A stretch of 64,000 nucleotides of DNA from Ancylostoma caninum (Eukaryota > Nematoda > Chromadorea > Rhabditida > Ancylostomatidae), in the NCBI GenBank assembly GCA_037903475.1, contig JBAJFG010000076.1:186001-250000 (forward strand), given 5' to 3'. Positions 34,391 to 47,890 of this stretch are shown here, piece after piece. Under the pieces are notes generated by a model. It was not told where the DNA came from, ran no database searches, and worked only from the letters and a program-made list of their open reading frames with translations. Numbering within the stretch: the stretch's first letter is position 1; each line of letters begins with the position of its first letter. Position numbers and translations under genes: made by a program.

Positions 34391-36128
34391 ACGGCTGCGT
34401 GACGTGGAAGAAGAAATGTATTTGTTGGAAAGTCCTAAGGTTTCGAATTACGAAAACAGTTCAGTCTCAGATACAGCGGTCAGCTGATGTAATAAGGTAG
34501 CTTTCTAGTCAGCTGACGTACGTAAATAGAACATCTCCAGGTAAACGAGAAAATTAGAATAATTACTTTTGCATGCTGAATAATCCAAGTAAATGTTTAG
34601 ATGCACAAAAAAGCCACCTTTCCAGGAGTGTGCTGGTTTTTTCTTCCATTTTCGCGGGTATTGTGCCAACAGGATGCACTCCATTGCCGAAGATGTCGAT
34701 AACTTTACGTCAGGAATAGAATATACTACTTGACAGTAATGAAATTATAAGGTTGTTGTAAAGGTTCTGCTGGTTTTTTTTCTCATCGACTTTAATTTTC
34801 CCTTAACTTCACCGGACTATAACACTGACAAGAGATATAACATCTATGGTGAGTAGAGACCACTGTCTATTTCACGAACTCTTAGCTGGCGCCCTGTGCC
34901 CAGAAGTCGGGAAACTGCGAAAGTATAAAATCCGAGAATGACATTTTTATGATGTTATTTTCGGCGATTTTTTTCCTGCAAAGGTAAGAAACTCTGGAGC
35001 AGGGGAAGGTGGTGTCCACACGGTGAAATTCCCAGAGAATACGAAAAAATGTGATATGTGATGAATCCCTTGTCATTGAAAAAATCATTAAAATTTATGG
35101 CAGGTCCTGAAAGCGGATTTTGGCCTAGGTGAGCCCTAGGCATCAAGAACGTTCTTATAGCAGACTTTAAACGACCTTCTGGGATAAACTATATCACTAC
35201 ACTGAGTCAATGTGTTGCTTCGTTACAGCAGCACAACATGGATCGTCCAGAAAGAAATTCAGAAAAAAGCAAAGAAATACTCCAAGAAGTGCTTCTCTGA
35301 GCTCCCCCGGAATGGAGGCCGCCCAGCCACAACTCGACAGTGGAGAAGAAAAAAGAGATTGCAAAGACAAAATGTTTCTGAATAGTTGTTAATCAAACCA
35401 GAGACAACAAATTCTTTAAAAAAATACTGAGAATAAGGGTAAAAATAAACTTGTTAGAAATCTTGGGATGTCGGTCATTGTGACACAGAACGGGGCCGAT
35501 TATGTTTCTGTGAAAGACCGCTCTTTCATTCAAGAGAAATCAAAAATTTACTTCTCAGCTCCCTGCGCTCCAACTATGTACCTAAATTCACTACAGTATA
35601 CAAAATTTACTTTACACTCATTACATTTTGTTTTACGAATGAATTTACTGCAACTAACTTACTAGGGTGTAGAGCTTTACACCTGCAAAGCTCTACGGCT
35701 GGTCAGTTCATCCAATCGGCCAATCACAGGGCCCGTCAACGGTGCCCACTTCAGATATAATGCTCCGCACGCCAGTTTACATCACATACACTTGTATATA
35801 GAGACCAAAATACACTTTGAAAAACTAAGCTCATTATCAGAATTCACCGGCTGAAATTCGAGATCTTCGTGATACTAAGTCGGAAGCCCGTCTGGAAATC
35901 TAGGCCTAAGCCGAAGCTCAAGCCTAGGCTCCCCTAGCCCTAACCAATTCTTCATTCGCTATGAAAATGCTCTAATTCTACCAATCCAAAGCTGGCATAC
36001 CTCACTGAAAAGATGGTAAACATCGGAGGTAATCGTGTTTACCACTGGTAAACCCAATGGTGAGTACATTCCCAGAGGCGTCCCCACTGAGAAATTTTCA
36101 TGATATTTTTGAAAAAATACCCTTGTTT

Positions 36129-36561
36129 TTATTGGTTCTTTCTATGAAAATTAACCGAGTCGATATGAGATTGCTCATAACTGACGACTGAAGGGACCCA
36201 CCGCTTGCAGATTACGTGTGCGTTCGGGCGATCACAGATGCACACGTCTTTTTGAGGAGGCGGCAATGGACAGAAGGCGTTGGGTCTGGACAGAGGGCCA
36301 CGAGGGCCGTTGACGATCCGCGGGGCGAACGGCTGCTGCTGCGGGGGTCGTCGGATGAACGGAGGCGATGCGGCGGCGGGTTGCTGAGGGATCCGCGGTG
36401 GGCGACGTTTCTCCTGGAGGAAGAATGATCACATTAAGGGAAATCACCCAAGGAAAAAGCAGAAATACCTTCAGAGAATCGGGCTTCGGCAATAGATCGG
36501 CCATCAGTGGGCGCGGCTCGATATATGTCTTCACTATGGTTTTGCTTGACGGTGTGCGCAC
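36129..36561 (-). CDS. 3' exons of a Pro/Arg-rich protein (partial)
   Basis: Two phase-0 exons: 36561-36469 (VRTPSSKTIVKTYIEPRPLM to DSLK) and 36413-36129 (EKRRPPRIPQQPAAASPPFI onward). The second ends in a Cys-containing segment (DVCICDRPNAHVICKRWVPS) and NFHRKNQ, with the stop embedded in CCAATAAAAAC, which also supplies a polyadenylation signal. The acceptors (gctcttcag, cctccag) and donor are good and GC content is higher than in the flanks. The 5' part is unresolved: an open frame starting MIRALFDDKHFPVIKP at 36763 lies just upstream, but no phase-consistent junction was found. Family not recognised. Confidence 0.55.
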
Positions 36562-37301
36562 CTGAAGAGCACACACTGAGCACTGAGCTGGGAGCTAGGA
36601 TCCGCCACTTCTCCTCGAGAGAGATTTTTCTCGATTTTTTTCTCCGCCCAGATATTTCGTCAATGATTTGTCGCGTCGAGTTCTCAGCAGGCAATCTATC
36701 GAGTGCAACACAAACTGGTTTTATTACTGGAAAGTGTTTATCGTCGAAGAGTGCACGAATCACTTAAATGTACACCACTTCGTTGACGCCTGAGCACTTT
36801 TACCTATTCAGCAACATTCAACCTTTTAAATTCAAGAATTCTTAAAACGTCCGAGGAGAGGGAAATGGGAAAAAAGCCAACAGGAAGAGGTGAACGTTCT
36901 GACTTCAAAAATATGGGTCTTAAAAGTATTTGCTCGAGTTGGCCTACTTTGTGAAATCGTGATGATGAATCAGAAATTTCTGAGAAATCAGAAATTCAAT
37001 GAAAAATCCATGAAACTCGAATTATCAGCTGTCACGGTTGCGGTTGCAGCTATAAAGGTATGTAGCTATAAAGGCGGATCCTAGGGATGGGCCATTCAGG
37101 GCAGCAGAATCGAAAACGACTACAAGCCCTCCGTAAGTTCATTATCCGCTCACTCCAATAAAAGGAGCTTTAAACCTTACAGCCAAGGGTTTAGGGTAGG
37201 AGTGTGATCGTAGAGGACTCCCTCGAGCTGCATCTCAGACATAAAAACAAGCGGTGCATCTAGAAATTGATATGAGGTGAGGAATCACCAATAGAAAACG
37301 C

Positions 37302-38150
37302 GCTCTATTGCTAATAATCTAGACAGGAAGAGAAAGTGAAAAAAAATTGTGCTCTATCGCTAGTAATCTGACCTAGCAATGAACTACAACTGGGAAGTGC
37401 CTAGCGCGTCCTAGTGCTACTGGTTCGACTTACATTATTAGATATAAACATTTGTGGAAAAGTCCACCCCATTGCTAAAAATCTGACCTAGCTGTGAGCA
37501 ATGGCAAAAATGGGGACGAGATAATGTAAGACCTATTCGAATCCGAATATCTGATTTTGAAAAAAAAAATCAAAAATTCGAATGTTCGAAGAAGAGAGCG
37601 GTAGATGCTTGGAGAGGAAAAATAAGGGGTTCAGAGCTGATCTTTATTGAATAATCATATTTCTGGATTGGTCATTCATTGATTAAGTAAATTCACAAAT
37701 CAATCGGTTTTATTCGGTCGTAAGTATAATGAACGCGAACTACCAAAAGTGCTCTAATGCTGCTAATCTGACCCAGCTATAAACAGGAAGTAACAAGTGC
37801 GCTCTATTGCTAATAATCTGACCTGGCTATGAACAAGAGCTGACAAGCGCGCGCTATTGCTAGTAATCTGACCTAGCTATGTACTGCAATTAGCAGGCGT
37901 GCCCCATTGCTAATAATTTGACCTCACTATGAAAAGGAAGTGATAAGTGCGCTCTATTGCTAATAATCTGACCTACATACAGAGAGAAGTTGAGTGGTGT
38001 GCTCCATCGCTAATAATCCGACTTAGCAATGAACAGTAACAGATAAGCGTGCTCGATTGCTAGTAATCTGACCTACCGATAAGCAGGAAGTGACAACTGT
38101 GCCCTATGGCTAATAATCTGACCTAGCTATGAGGAATTGCGGCTAATTGC
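37302..38150. repeat. 50-bp tandem repeat array
   Basis: Units beginning GCTCTATTGCTAATAATCTG start at 37751, 37801, 37851, 37901, 37951, 38001, 38051 and 38101, an exact 50-bp period over eight copies with substitutions but almost no indels. Diverged, more widely spaced units lie at 37302, 37351 and about 37465, separated by AT-rich DNA. Confidence 0.9.
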
Positions 38151-38310
38151 TCGATCTAAAGCGTCATAATCGTTGAATATTTTAGCGCGATGTTTGAAGG
38201 ATCTAGGCGGAAGCGAGTGCACTCTTTGAGCCAGGAACCCCCTCAGCTTATGAAAGCCTTTCCAGAATATCCCAGGATTAGGGAGAAGGGATAAAGCCGC
38301 TACCCTTCAA

Positions 38311-38812
38311 GTGCACATGTGCAGAATTGAGAGACGAGCCGCAATGGAGAGGTGTCCACTGCAGACTGCGAGCGAACACCAATCGAGGCGATCAGCAGTT
38401 GTCTCGCTTCGGTGCATGCATTCCCCGGCGGGGCGGAGCGTGCACTTCACGGAATGCAGAGCGCGCGCGTCGCGGTGTGCAGATGCCTCTGCGTGCGGTG
38501 CAAAAAAAAACTCGCGCAGAATCAGCTGTTCGACTCGATCGAGTCCACATGTGGGACGTGAACGCCCCCGCGCACGCAGAACTCTCCCCCACTCACCTCA
38601 GTGTTGGGTCGTGGCTTCGGCGGATTTTGCGGTGCATCCGTGGCGACGAAAGCGTCCGCGGGCTTTCCGTCAGTTGCCGGATGCGGACCGCGACCGCCCT
38701 CCAGAAGACGACGCGGCACGTAATAGGCTTGCGTAGGGCGCGAGTGGCTGAAATTTTCTCTGATCACGACCGCGGTCGGGGCAATCCAAGTGCAATTTCT
38801 CGTGACCTATGA
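38311..38812. other. GC- and CpG-rich island of unknown nature
   Basis: About 500 bp far richer in G+C than both flanks, with several overlapping Arg/Ala/His-rich frames on both strands (up to 161 codons). Such frames are expected from GC-rich composition, and no one frame shows a domain or splice structure. It could be a promoter island, a transposon fragment or horizontally derived DNA. Confidence 0.4.
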
Positions 38813-39689
38813 GAACAGCGGTATCCATAGAAAAACCCAGAGAAATCGCTGGGCGAAAACGAAGATTTTCTTAATTTCATGCGATCGTTACCTCAGAGAC
38901 CCTAACGTAAAAAAGGCCATCGCTTTGTCTTCGATGCACTAATTTTTGCGGTTGCTACGGAAAAACGAAAGCGAAACTATAAACGGGTATTAGGGAAAAA
39001 CTCACGAGGGCGGTCTCACTGGGGCAGACACGTCCATTACCTGGAACAAGAGGTGTTTGAAGAGCGTACGCGAAAAAAAGTATAAACGAACGGTCACAGC
39101 GACAGAAATCAGATAGGAGTTTATCTAAGATGTTTAGAATGGTAAAATCACATGATTGCAGAATATTTGTCGTAGTCCGCAATTGCAGACTTGTACGGTT
39201 AGGCAACAAAGGGCGGGAATTGCTGTACAACTGAATAGTATAGCTAATTAAATTCCATAATCAGATGATTTTGCATGTTCAATCACAGGAATGTCTACTA
39301 TTTTCCCATGTCTGCATTTGCATACATACATGTAATACGTTACAGTACACCACGATACATGATAAAGTACAGTTACTGTATATAAATTATGTGCTTTTGT
39401 ACTGCTATGAGAGAAAATGAGCAAGCAGGAAATGAGGAGGCTAAGAGGACAAACGGAAGGAACATCAGCACTGATGAATCAGCTGAGCCAACGAGAACAG
39501 TTCAGTGCATTTTGTTTACATTTTTTCGCCTTGCAAAAGTGTAAACAATCGTTTAGTTTGCTTTACTTCTTATGACGATTATCGCTGCTGTGCTATAAAC
39601 AAAGGAATCAGTCGGGATACGGTCATATGATCGACATCGAAACGGTTCTATCCGTGATTCCATCCCGATCCAGGGAAGGGGTGGCATAT

Positions 39690-39950
39690 TTTGCAAAAAT
39701 TATTTTGTAGAAAATGTAGGTATAACAAAAAATTAAAATAATTAAATTATTATACTTAAAAGAATTTATATAACTGATAAAATACGTATTGAAACCACCC
39801 AAAAAATTAAAACTCATACAACCAAGTTTATTTAAATTATTATCTATAAATTTAAAATTTTTAACTTCATAAATAACATTTTTAGCCAAATAGTCTACTA
39901 AAAATTTATGAACCAACTCTTTAAATAACAATCCCGTTGCAGTTCATTCT
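39690..39950 (-). pseudogene. Possible mitochondrial insertion (nad5-like)
   Basis: The minus strand is extremely T-rich and reads as one hydrophobic frame (FKELVHKFLVDYLAKNVIYE, then FNFLGGFNTYFISYINSFKY and NNLIILIFCYTYIFYK), with the base skew and Phe/Leu/Ile/Asn/Tyr content of nematode mtDNA-encoded membrane proteins. The C-terminal end of ND5 is the best guess. It is less certain than the cox1 insertion. Confidence 0.4.
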
Positions 39951-41269
39951 TGATTCTTAATTTTCATTATTGTCTTCTAAAGATCTCTTCTCAATAACTT
40001 CATTGCAATTCTTATAACAGCTTTAATTCTAAATCTCGTTACGCATTTTTTTTTGAAAAGAGGATCTTCACCTTGAACTTAGTTTAATTCTTTTCCAAAA
40101 ATCATTTTTTCTCAGTTGCCAATTTTCCTTCATCCTGAGTTAACTGGAAGAATAAAAATTCCTCCAATACAAAGCAATAGTATATCGAGGTTTTAATATT
40201 GCTCATTTAAGGACAAATGAACTAAGAAGGCGAAAATCCAGGTAAGAAAAGTTGAGTTGATATCGGAGTTCTGCTCAACCGGTAGCCCTGCCGCAGTTCC
40301 CGGAGATGTACAAAGAGGACCGAAGAAGAAACTGTGAGCAGTAGCTCTTCTACAGCGCTATTTAACCATTACAACCAGGCTGCATATCCGTGAAGGAGCA
40401 ACAATGATTCATGCACCGTGACGCTACTGTTTCTATTGTTTGCCTGAACTAAGGTCCGCATGAAATAAGACACATTTTGAAGTGAAATGCTGGATGAGAT
40501 CTTCCGTAAAAACAGTCGAAAATCCTCTAAGAAAAGTTTTCAGTGGACTGTCAGTAGATAACAGAATGGGGGGGGGGCAAAAGTGGGAATCCCGTCAATT
40601 TAGAGTCTTGGTGAGCCAGAAATTCAAATGTGAAAAAATTCCCTTAGAATCAAGTATGGAACTATGTAGATGATTTAAATCACCTATTCAGATTGAAAGT
40701 AGAAAAAAAATGAAAGTTTGCTAGATCAGATTTCAACGTAATCTAGGAACAATATGGTAAAATTTTCTTCTTACAATGTTTAACTTCCTGCAGGTTTTTT
40801 GTGTAGTTTACTGGCAGGTAAAAATGCGTTTCAATGTAAACGTATTTTTTCTCCTTTTTCCCGCAATTTCCTTTTTTATGAGGAAAATTCTTAGAGGAGA
40901 ACGGAGGAGGGAAGGGCGGACAAACCCGTATACATTATTGTTGTATTGTACTATTATAACTTACTTATTTACTCCTCTTATATTAATGCGCTTGAATATT
41001 TGTATCACTGAACGTTTTTTTTTCAACGACGAGGCTTCCAGGACCTGGTTAACGCTCCTGTCCTAGCTGGCTAGTCAGACATACACATGCGTAAGTCGTG
41101 CGAGAATGCCTAATCTCGCTGTAAGTTGCCGGTTCCGATGACGTAAGGAATATTCCGAATTCTTCATGGAAACGATGAAGAATTCAGAATATTCCGTATT
41201 TATGGTTATGTGAAATATTTCTCGGAAAAAGAAGGGAAGCAAACAATGCCATAGAGGCTCGTTGTTCAG

Positions 41270-41335
41270 GTCCAGGATGCATCACTGAGATTACCTGTGC
41301 ACTTTCAACACGTTTACCCTGGGTAATCTCAACGA
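41270..41335. repeat. Family C fragment
   Basis: GATGCATCACTGAGATTACC followed by CAACACGTTTACCCTGGGTA and ATCTCAACGA, a shortened copy of the dispersed inverted-repeat family. Confidence 0.6.
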
Positions 41336-41599
41336 CCCCAAAAGCGGCCCCAAAACGGCGAACCACCTTCTAGTTCGAGTACGGTGATTTTACTACTTTG
41401 CAACTCAAAAAAGTCCTTAACAAGTTAATGAACTTCAAGCAAACGGTTGGTTGCTTTGGGGTAAAACAACTTGCACACGTGCCAATGAGTTTGTTACGTA
41501 CTATAAACGCTCCCTGTGAATCATTCAATCGAAATCACTTCATAGTGAGACTATACAATGATAATTACTTCTGTAGTTACCACCGAAAGATGTTACCTG

Positions 41600-41800
41600 A
41601 GTATGGATGCATCTCTGAAAGAGTGGGTAACTTCATACCCACGCGTACGATTAGTATGGGTAGCAGGTGGGTATAAACAGTGTCACGTATGGGTGTGTAA
41701 ACAGTGTCACGTATGGGTAAGTATGTTGAAGGCTGCCAAGTGAAACGTAAATTTAGGTACGCTAACACATTACCATGGGTAATCTCAGTGATGCAGAGAA
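41600..41800. repeat. Full-length family C copy with internal duplication
   Basis: Left end GGATGCATCTCTGAAAGAGT and right end CATGGGTAATCTCAGTGATG are inverted. The internal string AACAGTGTCACGTATGGGT occurs twice in tandem (about 41679 and 41699). Another partial copy is near 42890-42970. Confidence 0.6.
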
Positions 41801-43209
41801 GACCTGATATTGGAGCCTGAATAGTATTCCCAGGTAATATTGTCTACATGGTTCATACTCAGGATAGGGGTAATATCTGTTTACAATTTACTATCCCTCT
41901 CTTTAATATCCCCTCAGAAGGCGATCCCTAGTGCTTTCCCCACAATATCATCAACAAAAAAAAGAATAGTGTACGAGTGAACAGAATAAGAGCCTTATCT
42001 CTCTACTAGACTCTGCCAGAGAATGCGTATAGTTGTTTTTAGACAACGTAGGTAGCAGTTCTCATTCATATCTCTTGAATCACTCTTATCTCAACTTCAC
42101 TCGTTGTTTATGAGCTGATGCAATGACAGGAGTATGCCCTCAAAAAGGCAGACATTACGGCAGTAGATAAGAAAATGTTCTACAGTCGTCCAAAATTGTC
42201 GACCAGCAGAATTCAAGAGCGCTGACGAAACCACATAAACAACTGAACGATCTCTACAATGCGGGGAAAATAGAGCAGTTGATCACGATTTTTCCGCCAT
42301 TTCTAGCAACATATATATCATCTGTTTTCGGCGAACAGGTACGTGTTTTGTCGCATAGGTATAGATCACACAACGAATTGCACTGGTTCAGAATCTTATC
42401 GATGGAGCGCGTTTTCACAAGAAAATGTGGGTAACTTTTCCGGTTCCTTTCTAGGCTTTGACACCAAAAACCCATTCAATGAAGAGTGCTCTCCTCCAAA
42501 GTGCAGTATTTGTGATGTGAAGAGGTAAATAAATGAAGATCAAATAAGTAAATAATAAGTAGAAAGTCAGTACTCTGTAAACTTGAATAAAATGAACGAA
42601 ATAACATTCAAATGCACTAGAGCTTGTACATCAGGGGTTTCCGCTTACATTCCACAAAAAAAGCGGTAAAATAGGTGGAAGCAGGAATTTAACCGGAATT
42701 CTGACGAGATCCATTAAATATTATGTACACGGGCTATCGATATTTAGTGGGATGGGTGACTGTAGAAACTTTATGAACTGCCTGGTTTAGCAGACATTTT
42801 CCTGAATCTTCTAGGCCTTGATGCCTCATTGAGGTTACTCATCGTAATCTACCCATGCTTGACGTTTTGTATGGCGACTGGGTCACATGCATCATTGAGA
42901 TTACCCAAGGTTAAAGTGGGTTAAAGTTAGTACCCATGTGTTCGAAATTACCTACCCTTCGAACGATGCATCTAGTGCCGGAGTTTCAACGAGATTCTCG
43001 AAGGTTAATTCACATCTCATGCGATGACCAGAATTTAGAAGAAAAGCTAAGAGCTTTTGTGGCCAGTTTTTGAGAAGAGGTTGGTTGAGTTTAGCAAAGG
43101 TAGAGATCACAAATAAAAATGATAACTACGTAAATCATAACCGCAATAAGAAGATGAGTAAATAACTAGGTAAGTGAATAAACGAATAAATAGAAAAATG
43201 AGTGAATGA

Positions 43210-45411
<2,202 letters not shown>

Positions 45412-46317
45412 TAGGGTGAAAAATAATAAATGCGCACTTTTTCGTCTCTATCAGAGTGTTATTGAAGGCATATGCTCAACTTTCTAGAGGAGTGTGAAGA
45501 GCATTTTCTTGCGCATTTATTGGTATATGAGCTGGTTGGGAAAACTCAATTTTTGATCTTTAGAGAAATTTGAAAGGCTGCCAATAACTAGAGTGGCGTA
45601 GTTGTGGTGGAAACCCCCACCTAACAAATTCTTCTACTATGTAGTACCTTGGATAACAAGTTTCTTGAAACAAGTTTAAAACCGTCTGGGAGAGGAGCAT
45701 ATTACGAAAGCAATCGCAAAAATGGCTGCGGTGCAGCAACAGAGTGCAACGCCATACAGCTCCAAACATGGTTACCCACGTACCGAAGAAGACGTTGTCT
45801 TCATGGTAAAATATGAGAGGGGTGATCTGATGGTAGGGGCTAAGTTCCATGCAAACCATTACGGCACATCTCTGTTTTCAACAATTGGGCCACATAAGTC
45901 AGCCAGTTCACCATCATCTTGGCAGAACAACGATTAGAAAATGGCCACAACCTGAACCATCCAAGGGTGAGGAAAAATACCCAACAAAAAAATGGAGAAG
46001 TAAGTTGGAAAGTCCTGTCTCAGCCGCCATGTAGCCACGACTCCCCACTATCAGGCCACATGTTATTTCTGGCTGGGAATCTTTCCTCGTGAAGAAAAAT
46101 TTCAAAGACCGCGAAAAAAGTGGGGATTCGGATAAGCGGCTGTTTCAACTCACAACACAGTGACTTTCCCAAGAGGGAACCTCATTTCCTGCATGGAGGA
46201 TGAGGAAGGGTAGTTGAGAGTAACTGTATGTAAAACTTTGAGTGAGGCATTCTGCTATCGTTTTTTGGAACAAAATTTCTTCTGCGCAAAAACGCGCATC
46301 CATAGTTTTACACTCTA
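45412..46317. mobile_element. TA-flanked inverted-repeat element, second copy of family A
   Basis: TA then GGGTGAAAAATAATAAATGCGC-like left end, and GCGCATCCATAGTTTTACAC then TCTA right end, matching the 4579-5256 element at both termini. At about 906 bp it is longer than that copy. Internal frames at 45560-45937 are not recognisable as transposase. Confidence 0.65.
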
Positions 46318-47340
46318 ATAGTATTAATAATACTGATTTAAGCAACTTTTATGCTACTTTTTTGTTTATTTGGGCAAGAGAAAGCAATAACATGAGCAAA
46401 AATAGGTATGCTTTGAAACGACAGATGAAATTCGAGTGAAGAACAGTAATACCATCATGAAAGGACCTTAACGAATTAGTATGGGGCGCTAGTCTTAGTT
46501 AACAATTATTTTCTTGAACGCTCCAAAAGTGGAAATCCTTCAGAAGGTCTTCCAATGCAGTTTTATGCAAGTATTGATAAAGAAACTTGTCTCATATCAT
46601 TATTGGCGAATGGTTTTGGAAGATAGCAATAGGGAAACATAGAAAAATTAGAAAGAAAAACTTGCAAAATTTATAAAAAAAACAATAAACTAAATAAAAT
46701 ATACAAAATAATTATATTGAAAAGTGCTGAGAGATATAAAAACACTTAGTACTACCGGACGCTAAGTATAGCGTACATGTAACAATTCTGCTCAGTCATA
46801 TTCTATCCATAGCAAGTAATATGGCACATAAATGGCGCAAAACTGTAGAGTTCGGCAAATGTGGGGAATCATAACCACAATAGATGTAGTGAATCATGGA
46901 GTCTATTGTGTAATCCCGCCTGTTTTTTCCTTGACGTAATTGACACAGCTTTTGTTATCGTTGCAGTTTCGAAATCAACTTTTGTGACTACACTATGATA
47001 ATGAAAGCGTTGCTCGCTCAACTAGTCAGAATAGAATGGAAGGGGAGTTCAGAGTCAGAACAAATCCACAAGAAGATGGAGAGGGTACACAGAATGATCC
47101 TTACAAGTGTTAAGTATCTAGTAAGAATATCATTGGCCTCAAGAGGACTATCGAACAGGCTAAACAATCAAGTGAATAAATAAAATTAATGATGAAATAA
47201 TACTACTCTTCAATGCCCAAGAATAAAGGAAATGCGTACAAAGAGGAAAGGGATCGAACGAATAGTAAACCAGTAGAAATTTAATAATTGGACAAGAAAC
47301 AGTAATATTTATCTAAAATGGCAAAATAAATATAAGCGGT

Positions 47341-47890
47341 TGATTGATTGAATGAATGAATGAATGAATGAATGAATGAATGATCGAAAGAATGGAGTGG
47401 AATGGAAAAGAATGAAGTGGAATGAATGAATGAAGTGGAATGAATGAACGTACGAATGAATGAATGAATGAATGAATGAACGAATGAATGAATGAATGAA
47501 TGAATGAATGAATGATTGAATGAATGAATGATCGAAAGAATGGAGTGGAATGGAAAAGAATGAAGTGGAATGAATGAATGAATGAAGTGGAATGAATGAA
47601 CGTACGAATGAATGAATGAATGAATGAACGGATGAATGAATGAATGAATGAATGAATGATTGAATGAATGAATGATCGAAAGAATGGAGTGGAATGGAAA
47701 AGAATGAAGTGGAATGAATGAATGAAGTGGAATGAATAAATGAATGAAGTGGAATGAATGAATGAATGAATGAAGTGGAATGAATGAACGTACGAATGAA
47801 TGAATGAATGAATGAATGAATGGATGAATGAATGAACGAATGAATGAATGAATGAATGAATGAATGAATGAATGATTTAATGAATGAACA
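47341..47890. repeat. Composite (GAAT)n satellite with higher-order units
   Basis: About 550 bp of GAATGAATG repeats interrupted by a recurrent block GATCGAAAGAATGGAGTGGA then ATGGAAAAGAATG, starting at about 47381, 47529 and 47673 (spacing 148 and 144 bp), each followed by AAGTGGAATGAATGAACGTA blocks. Both long minus-strand frames here (Phe-Ile-His-Ser repeats) are artefacts of the repeat. Confidence 0.92.

Larger units (their letters stand above)
31872..36128. other. Repeat-rich intergenic stretch
   Basis: Apart from the hAT remnant, the broken coding-like stretch, the LINE remnant and a CAATCGGCCAATCACAG repeat at 35664-35770, nothing with exon structure was seen. Confidence 0.45.

Noticed and set aside
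38311..38812. Plus-strand ORFs of 141 and 161 codons
   Set aside because: Overlapping open frames on both strands in GC-rich DNA, Arg/Ala-rich, with no domain or splice context; composition explains them.
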